Source: Marasmius tenuissimus
Lineage: Eukaryota; Basidiomycota; Agaricomycetes; Agaricales; Marasmiaceae
DNA: 64,000 nt
Reading direction: 5' to 3'
Assembly (NCBI GenBank): GCA_029532415.1
Contig: JAQOTA010000050.1
Span: 6,572,001 to 6,636,000 of the forward strand
Position numbers and translations under genes: made by a program. Positions 56,126 through 64,000 of the stretch are shown here, one piece after another. Below the pieces are notes generated by a model. That model was not told the DNA's origin, searched no databases, and saw only the letters and a program-made list of their open reading frames with translations. Position 1 is the first letter of the stretch; each line of letters opens with the position of its first letter.

Positions 56126-58937
56126 GAGTTCCGTGGCCGGCCCGTGGGAGTTCCGTGGTGGGTCGTGGTAACTTAGTGGCGGTCAGTTGCAACTCTTCCA
56201 TGAAAGCCAATAGGCTCAGACCGTCGGATTTCTGTAATTTAGTGAAGGTTACTAGATAGTTCGCGGTTATTGATAGTTCTGTGGTAGGTTTGTAGTAGGT
56301 CCGTGCCAGTTCCGTGTTCAGTCAGTGACTAGTCAAGACGGGTGTGATGAGTGGGATAAATATGGCCGTGAATGTGCTAAGAGAAGAGTGATAACTCTTT
56401 CAGATGACCTATCAGCCTCCTAGGGTGTACCACTCAGCTTTATAGTTTCGCCGGAGCCATCAGATAACCAAAGCACTCGGGGCCAACCTACTAGACTGGG
56501 TTAAGAAATGCGTGAGAACCGACTTCGGTATTTCCCGGGCTGGATTCAAAGATCTCTCGACCGAGCCCAACGACAAAAGCAGATAGAACGAGTGCTTCGG
56601 AGTGCTGATATACATGGATAATCATCACTATCCAGAAATAACAGATAACCAATTTTGGAAGGTAGTGACGACGTACTCAACTTTACAACACTTCTGTGGT
56701 CAGTTCCGTGTAGTTCCGCAGTAGATCTCACCCACACACTGATCATGGTTTTCACTGGTAGGTGATGAGAACGAGGATGCGAAGGAGGAAGAGGATCAGG
56801 AGGCGGATGCTGAAATCACCACGGCAAAATCGAACCGTCAATACTCGCCCAGCCGTTTCCGTATCTCTGCCAGAATCGACCTAAGTCAAGATGGTATTCA
56901 TCTAACTGAAAACCAGCGACGATAGGGGAAGTTTTCAAATTTCCCACGAAGTTCATCCAGTCAGTCGAACCCATCAATACAACGACGAGAACTTGGAGAA
57001 ACTACCAGCGGTGGAAGGTGGGAAGTAAAAGGGCGAAGAACAAGCACAACTTGAAAACGACGAGTAAACAGACGTACTTTTATAGCCCTATGCAAAAGGA
57101 TGGCACAAGCCGGGAAGATGAGATATAAAAATAAACCAAGAACGGTTAGGTGAGGACTCCGAGTCCCATCAAACATCTTCGAGGCCATATCGACCACCTC
57201 CAAAGTCACCTACGACCACCCCTCGAACGCGCCCCACCCCCTCCCGCAAAATGTCCGAAACATCCACCGAATGGGCGGACTCCGGAGCCACTATCTACGC
57301 TCACCACCTTTATCTACAACCTGCGAAGTAGAGCACAGCCAACTAAATAAGACTCATCCGTCTCAAGGCAGGGGTAAGGGGGTCGCCTACGTCGCTGAGA
57401 ATGTAGAAGAGGCTTAATCGTGGCTTTCGCCGAGGATGAGATGTATGGAGACAAACACCTTACCAACCGAATCGCAGTCGATGTGGAGGGAGATTGCGTC
57501 GACTTGTGTGTTGCACCGTTCCTCAGGGCCTCTTAGAGTAAACGGGGGTATTCTCGAAGACTCATCACTACGCCGTTGGCCACGGGACCCCCAGAAGATG
57601 TATCTGGAGAGTAGACGGAAGCGTACGCATGCCCGATAATCAGGCCGATATTAGCTATACATCCCAGTTCATTGGGGATGTGGGTCGAGAAAAAGGAAAA
57701 AGGATCTGCGCATTTCGGAACCGAAATTGAAAAATCGCCCCACGTCTCTCGTCAATATCCACCGAATCTTTCCTTCATGAGTCACCATGCAAATCGAATG
57801 GAGGGGGTATTAGGGCGTGTATATTTTCATTCCTCGTTCCCAATCAAGGGTTTTCATTCGCTCTCCAACTCGGGTTTTGATACCTACCTATAGTCTCCAT
57901 CTTCACGCCTACTTTGCTTGCTTCATCGAGATGTAAACTTTTTCATAATACCGGTTGAGGGACCCGGAGTTTGTGGCTGCCATCTCCAACTGGCTATGCT
58001 ACTAAGGGACACTGAAGCTACAGGACTGTAACCCTGATCAAATCCTTTCTCGTTTCACTCCCAAGTTCAATCAGTGTCGTCTGCTCCAGATTATATAGTA
58101 CTCGAGCTGCGCGGAGTAGAAACGTTCCCAAGCGCCGCAGTGGTTGAAGTATTGATTTGTGGAACCTGTCTCCATGTAGAAATGAACCTTGAATGATTAG
58201 TAGTATATTGATGATCACTCAAGATGGGACGGAGCGCGCGAGATTCCAATAGCGTCCGAGATTCCCCCCTTACAGAGACTCGATCCCGATTGGCAGTTTG
58301 GCATTGGGCAATGATATCATTACTACTTCGTGAATACTACCTGCCCTAACAAACTGCGATCGAGTGCTACACAGACAGTCTAACTATTTCAAGCTCGTTC
58401 ACTGAGCCTATGACTGAGGCAGGTTTAGCGGAGCTGTGGGCGTCAATGCTCACTGTCTCTGATGTAATATACTCACTCACATGGCGGCGGCGGTGGTGGA
58501 TGCGGCAATATACTTCTTAGGGGCTGGCCAACACCTAGTCGCAAAGACCTTTCTGGCGTGTACAACTGAAGGTTGTGGATTTTATGGATTTTGACATGTT
58601 TGGATTGCGAATGGAGCGTTCAGCATACCAAGGTCTGAATTCTGCTCCGACCATCTATTCGGCTCGGTGCTTCGCAAGAGTGAAACTGAATTCTCATAAT
58701 TCAACTTGGTCAATGTATCCAGCGACAGAGGGAATTTGGCCTTGCCCAGTCAGAGTTACTGATTGCGGATCCGACACAGTACACCCTTTCAATTCTCTCC
58801 ATAGTCCCCTCTTCCTTTTCTACCATTAATTATCACGGCACTAGTATCAGAAATTGCCCTTGTGTGCTCATAAAGGCCATCGAACACCCCCTTTATTGCT
58901 CATCAACCCCCACCGAGATTTTCTCCCGTGAATCACT
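56126..58937. other. gene-free stretch with dispersed repeats
   Basis: No intact gene. About 56994-57290 matches 29815-30110. About 57550-58020 matches the flank of the gene at 51471 (52200-52900) and probably includes the decayed last exon of another family member (TACGCCGTTGGCCACGGGAC). AT-rich upstream sequence leads into the gene at 58938. Confidence 0.45.
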
Positions 58938-59530
58938 ATGCAGTTCAAGTCGCTCGCTCTTATTGCAGCCGTTCTTCCCGCTGTCTGGGCCGGTGTTGTG
59001 CTTGGCAGTGTCTCGGACACCGACCCAGCCTCAAAGGTCAATGTTACTCGGTTGATGTAAGTCGCCCTATTCCCCAGTTTTGATTACGCGGCACTGACAC
59101 GTCGAGGCTTTGTAGTCCGAGCAACAGTGAAGGTATGTATTTACAATCCTTATCTGTTAGCACGGGGACTGATCACGGCTTCGACCTCCCGTAGGTCTGT
59201 CCGATAAGCAAATCAGTGATCTGCCCACCCTGGGCGACTTACAGGGCTTGTCGGAGCTGATTGGGTGAATTATTTCATCCCACGTTCGACCACGCGAATA
59301 CTGATATGTTTATTCATTTTAGGCGAAGCGACAAAGAAGGTACACCCCGACCACTTATCTTATATCCATGTCAGTGACATTGATCGTGGTTCCTTTTGAT
59401 AGGTGTTGCCGCCAGGGGTATAATAGATGCCGATGTATTATTGGGATACATCGAGATTCTCAAATTGGTTCTTCTTAGAACCCAGCAACTAGTGGCATCA
59501 ATAGAGGAAACGTCCCCACCTCCCAATTGA
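58938..59530 (+). CDS. secreted micro-exon family, member 3 (116 aa)
   Basis: Exons: 58938-59056 (signal peptide MQFKSLALIAAVLPAVWAG, then a short spacer ending TRL), micro-exon 59116-59132 (PSNSE), 59195-59264 (LSDKQISDLPTLGDLQGLSE), micro-exon 59333-59349 (RSDKE), 59403-59530 (VAARGIIDADVLLGYIEILK... to TGA). All splice sites are GT-AG and the joined frame is open. It is the simplest, unexpanded form: two micro-exons, two unlike domain exons and a Gln/Leu-rich end. The VAARG start of its last exon corresponds to LAARQ/VAARQ in the repeat members. Secreted, function unknown. Confidence 0.75.
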
Positions 59531-60280
59531 CGATCCGAGGGCCTGCAAGAGAAGTTCGTCTTTGCTAGCGGGCAGTCTGCAGTTGTCTAACGCGCTCTAT
59601 ATTCAATACGGATTTTAAATGGTCAACGGGACGGGATGTTTTTGAGGATAGTTTATTCAGTGTGTACATTGACGTTTGATTTCATTATAAATACTACTCT
59701 GTAGGACATTGTTCCAACAACAACAACATAGGGCGCCCTTCAGAGTTTGCTGCTAAGCTGACGCGTGTCAGCTTGCTACCCTGGGCGACAGGGCCTACAA
59801 TTACAGTCTACACCATTAATGGGTATATGAACTGAATCTATATCGAAATCGGTGCAAACAAATCGGAGGCGATCATAATTGATTTATCTGAAGAAAATCG
59901 AATGAAGATTCAACACAACTTGCATCTGGGGCTCAGGATCACACAACGGTAGGTACTTTGCTTTACTCTGGCGTCTATTCTGGTATTGCATACACGACGT
60001 AGAGAGTAGAGTCGGGGGATGCTCGGCCCTCGGGTAAGTTGATCACATACTTTTTAGCCCGCCGAAGGGCACAAGGAATCCAAGAAACCTAATCATGGAT
60101 CTTCTGTAGCGCTATTCGGTCATTCGAACAAGGTCCGTTCATATTTGAAGGGATGTTATCATTAAGGTACGCACAACTTTTGAAAAAAAATGAGGTTCTT
60201 CTATCGATGGTTGAGTAATAACCGGATGGATGGAAGGCCGTGGCGCGACTCAAAATTCAAAAATGAGATGCGATTAACCG
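59531..60280. other. no gene recognised
   Basis: Non-coding spacer after the gene at 58938; no motif identified. Confidence 0.4.
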
Positions 60281-60285
60281 CGCCA

Positions 60286-60376
60286 CTCCCTGGCTGGGAG
60301 TCGAACCCAGCTTTCGCGCGCAACGGTCCGACGATTTTGTGACAGGCGCGTGTACTAACCGATATACTACCAGGGA
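60286..60376 (-). tRNA. tRNA-Asp(GTC) with 19-nt intron
   Basis: On the minus strand a perfect 7-bp acceptor stem pairs TCCCTGG with CCAGGGA. The D arm is TAGTATATCGGTTAGTA. The anticodon stem CGCGC/GCGCG carries loop CTGTCAC with anticodon GTC (complement of 60341-60343). The T arm is CTGGGTTCGACTCCCAG with a G discriminator. A 19-nt insert (60321-60339) follows base 37, the canonical tRNA intron site. Looks functional; decodes GAC/GAU. Confidence 0.92.
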
Positions 60377-60419
60377 TCTGAAAGATTGTTAATCGCACGC
60401 ATTCCAATGACTTCGAGAG

Positions 60420-62880
60420 GGGGTATTTCGAGTGTCTTGTTTATTCCCAGGTATCGATGACGGGTTGGTTTTCTGATTTGTGAGACTGCTTCCAGTAAGC
60501 TCCCAGCTCGTTAGTCTATTTCGTCTGTGGACAAAAGCCACTACTCTTGTTTAGTTTTGTGCTCCTAATGGTGGGGAACCCCGCACTTCACGGAAGAGTA
60601 GAAGTATCCTTCAAGGCTTCGTTGATCCATAACTAGAGAAACGGAACAATAGAGGCGGGCAGAGCGACGTACTTATTCGCCTATCAAGCACGGAGGCTCA
60701 CGCTAACAGTATCGAGATACGTATTCAAATTTCCGACTTGTGCAGTCAAACCTCAAGGCGCTTATTGAAGAGACCGCCAGGCCGGCAAGCCCGAGATCGT
60801 GTGTTTGGTGCCTGACCTTGTCTATGGGTTAGGGTTTGACGCGCTCTGATTACAACCTCCATGATCCCTTCTCCTTGGCCTCGAGTTGTCTTGATATTCG
60901 ACCCTGGTCATGACTTCCACAACTCTCAAGATATTTATCAGGCAATAAACTGGCTTTTCCGCTGCAAATCAACACTGGAAGGGTTTCTTCCTATCTAAGG
61001 CTCGAACATGGGAATCCGGATGGGCGACACATACGAGTCGGAGAATAGCTGGACGGATGCCTGAGAGATTGGGTGGTTTCACTGCAAAAAATGGCTATCG
61101 TGTGGATATTGTGTATCGGTTACTTTTTGCCTTTGTGTCTGACCCAGTTTTGTTCCGCGCCGGTCAGAATCAGACGCGTTGACTGGCTTTGCGCAACCGC
61201 TGGTGACGTCGTAGGAAGGACAATCGTCGGCACCACTCACGATACCTGAAGAGAACAATCAAACATCCCCCTTCGACGTCGCAACACTGACTGGTAATAG
61301 CGTCGCTTGGCCGGAGGATGGATCCTCGCGGCTTGGAGGTGCGTTTTTAACCGCCCCTCAATTCGACCTCCCCTGACGAATCGATGAATAGGTCCGGCGC
61401 AAAAAGTCCAATCCTCAGTTGCATCAGTCTTGGAGGTCTGATGGAAGATGCTGAGTAGTCGGTTGCTTTATTAGAGGAGTCAGGTGCATAGATCGGTTTC
61501 TTTTGCTTTGGAAGCGGGTGGATCTGATGCGCATACGAAATATCGTTCAGGAATTATCGTGATTCTTAGCCCGCCGACGAACAACTCGAGCAACTCGTAC
61601 AGGTTTGAGTGCCGTAATTCACAATTTGCGCTTGACATCGGCGATTCATATACCCTCCCGAGCCCCACAACCCCTCTCCTTCCCCCACTTGCGCTGCCGT
61701 ACACGCATCCTCGATTGGCACAAAGGCCCATACCGCGTCTATCTTGATATCCGAGTCCTCTCCTTGCTCAATAACGTTCATTCTTTGGGATAACGTCTGA
61801 CCCAGGCGATATATGAGTCGAGCCAAGACACCGTCGTGACTGGTCAATCCACTGTTCATCCAACACAAGAGACCTTACTTTTGAATTACGGTAGTATCTC
61901 CACTCTATCCACGAATATATACATGAACTGAGATGCACCTCCCACAGCCGTGCCATGCAACGCCGACCATAGTGGTTGTTGTTTATCTCTTGGGGTGTGG
62001 GAGAGTGCAACAACATCCGAGTGCCTTCCTCCCCTGAAATTTCGTCTTGATCAACGTGTTGGGGAGTTTCTCGTCCATGTTACCTGCCCCAACAAACTCC
62101 CGAGAATATACAACAGTTACTCAACGTATGGACTACAGCTACGTGATTAATATCGTGTGGTGGCGTTGGTGGTGCTGAGATGCGCCTCAGCGATGCCACG
62201 CAACACCGATCATACCAGCTGTTGTTTGTCTCTCGGAGCGAGGGAACATACAGCTACATCCGAGCGCCTTCCTTTCCCAAAATTCCGTCTTGATGACCGT
62301 GTTGGCAAATTTCTCGTCCGTTTTACCCAAACAAACTCCCGAGCAAGTACAACGGTTACTCAACGTACGAACTCTGGCCACATGTGGTAGTGTTGGTGGT
62401 GCTGATGGCGGCGACACACTTCGCTTGAGGTTACCCGAGGTTGATCTTCCGTAGTATTGCTGTTATTTTGCTGTTATTTTTGGCATACTCATGATATAGG
62501 CTTTGACCTTCATTATTGTTCGACGTTGTAGATTTGACAGAGCGGGGATTAACTTACGGTTTGACAACAGCACCTCAATTAGACCTTAACCACACATTGT
62601 GATTACTTCTTTGCCTTTGATTGAAGGATCGAATGTTAGTTAGAACTTCTTCAATACAGAAACGACAGAAACGTGCTTAATCAAACATACGATCCGACCC
62701 CGTACGCCCCTCCAAACCCCTCCACAGTCCCCTTTCTGTCCCTCACCATCTCGAAATAATAACGAAACTGTCGGAAGTGGGGTTTGGGCGTAGCCATGGG
62801 TGCGTATAAAGAGGGTGTCGACCACACCCTCTGTCTCCCATCATCCTTACTCACCGATACTTTCTTTTCGTGGACTCACA
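60420..62880. repeat. duplicated flanking DNA of the secreted-gene cluster
   Basis: About 60520-61340 and 61580-62020 are diverged relatives of about 53030-53430 and 53480-53830. A local tandem duplication of about 245 bp lies at 61948-62192 and 62193-62400 (CGACCATAGTGGTTGTTG against CGATCATACCAGCTGTTG; shared CGTCTTGATSAMCGTGTTGG). No intact gene. A TATA box (CGTATAAAG) at about 62803 belongs to the next gene. Confidence 0.55.
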
Positions 62881-64000
62881 ATGCAACTCAAGCAATTCGC
62901 TCTTTTCACAACCGTACTTCCGGCCGTTTTGGCTGGAGTTATACCTCGCGAGATGTATGTCCTCACTTTCCCCACTCTCAACTACGCTATCCCTGACATG
63001 TCGCTACTTCGTAGTTCTAGCACAGATGGTACATACTTCCAATCTTTTCGGACGTAGAAACTAATCGTGGTTTCCTCTCGTAGATGTGGTTGCTAGGCAA
63101 CTTGGCGGCGGACTCGGCGACGTGACCGGCGTGGTTGGCACCGTGACTGGTGTACTTGGCGGGGTCACTGGCGGGGCTGGCGGGCTTCCCGTGTAAGTTG
63201 TTTCATTTTCTCAGTTCCAGCTGCACTCACGCCGACTCTGGTACGTTGATCTTTATAGACGACGCAACAATGAAGGTATATACTTCCAATCTTTTCGGAC
63301 GTAAACACTGACCGTAGTTTCCTCTCGTAGACGTGGCTGCCAGGCAACTCGGTGGCGCACTCGGCGGCGTGACCGGCGTGGTTGGCACTGTGACTGGTGT
63401 ACTTGGCGGGGTCACTGGCGGGGCTGGTGGGCTTGGTGGGGCGGTTGGTGGGGTTGGTGGGCTGCCTGGCCCGCTTGGTGGGGGGACCGGCGGCCTGACG
63501 AGGTAAGTCGTTTCATTTTCCCAGTTTCAGCTAAATTCAAACCGACTCTGATATGTTAATCTTCATAGACGAAGCAACAACGAAGGTATAGACTTCCAGC
63601 CTTTCCTGACATTGACACTGACCGTGGTTTCCTCTCGTAGACGTGGCTGCTAGGCAGCTCGGCGGCGGACTCGGCGGGGTGACCGGCGTGATTGGCACTG
63701 TGACTGGTGTACTTGGCGGGGTCACTGGCGGTGGTGGACTTGGTGGAGCGGTTGGTGGGGCTGGTGGGGTCACTGGCCCGCTTGGTGGGCTAACTGGCGG
63801 GGCTGGCGGGCTTCCCGTGTAAGTTGTTTCATTTTCTCAGTTCCAGCTACACTCACACCGACTCTGGTACGTTGATCTATATAGACGACGCAACAATGAA
63901 GGTATATACTTCCAATCTTTCCGGACGTAAACACTGACCGTAGTTTCCTCTCGTAGACGTGGCTGCTAGGCAGCTCGGCGGCGGACTCGGCGGGGTGACC
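62881..64000 (+). CDS. secreted micro-exon family, member 4: Gly/Val repeat protein (3' end outside window)
   Basis: Exons: 62881-62954 (MQLKQFALFTTVLPAVLAG signal peptide), micro-exon 63015-63028 (SSTD), 63084-63192, micro-exon 63259-63275 (RRNNE), 63331-63502, micro-exon 63569-63585 (RSNNE), 63641-63818, micro-exon 63885-63901 (RRNNE), 63957 to beyond 64000. All sites are GT-AG and phases match members 1-3. Each long exon starts DVAARQLGGGLGGVTGV, then GTVTGVLGGVTGGAGG, followed by a variable number of GG[AV]GG units, so repeats differ in length (109, 172, 178 nt). The intervening introns are also nearly identical, showing recent exon-intron duplication. Probably an extracellular glycine-rich protein; the gene continues past the window. 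Confidence 0.75.

Overview
The window is nuclear DNA from a filamentous fungus, most likely an agaricomycete basidiomycete. Protein genes are cut by many introns of about 50-60 nt, and tRNA genes carry short introns after the anticodon. One gene is a seven-helix membrane protein of a type common in Agaricomycetes, and DIRS-like and Copia retroelements are present. The density of repeats and duplicated secreted-protein genes would fit a Rhizoctonia/Ceratobasidiaceae-like genome, but the species is inference.

0-3.6 kb: a tRNA-Lys and a slightly damaged tRNA-Gln gene with 22-nt introns, plus a tRNA-Gln 3' fragment. 3.7-20.1 kb: three intact 14-exon cytochrome P450 paralogues (535, 539 and 535 aa). 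Two are on the + strand and one on the - strand, and they share a conserved promoter block. A decayed DIRS-like RT/RNase H element and a TIR element lie between the first two. The stretch 13.5-17.6 kb holds only an unresolved minus-strand locus.

20.9-33.1 kb: two diverged copies of a block of about 2.5 kb. Each copy carries a six-exon gene for a secreted protein with a Lys-Arg site, a DHMVELQ motif and a histone-H1-like Lys/Ala/Pro tail. The second block is split by about 4 kb that contains an intact 10-exon, seven-helix membrane protein gene on the minus strand.

33.2-41.4 kb: repeat territory. It holds a degenerate gene cut by a hAT-type MITE with its 8-bp target duplication visible, an array of CTCAAG motifs, a tRNA-Lys pseudogene, and a second diverged copy of the 24.4-26.3 kb block interrupted by a 1-kb inverted-repeat element. 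41.36-51.38 kb: a three-level nest. A small TIR element holds a full-length 9,491-bp Copia retrotransposon (518-bp LTRs that look identical, 5-bp target duplication), which in turn carries a 479-bp hAT MITE in its reverse transcriptase.

51.4-64 kb: a cluster of four related small secreted-protein genes made by tandem duplication. All keep one architecture: a signal-peptide exon, then alternating 14-17-nt micro-exons and longer domain exons, always in the same phase. In two members the long exon has been duplicated in tandem, giving LEA-like or Gly/Val-rich repeat proteins. One member looks broken and one runs off the window end. An intron-containing tRNA-Asp lies among them. This exon-repeat family and the DHMVELQ pair are the best candidates for something undescribed.
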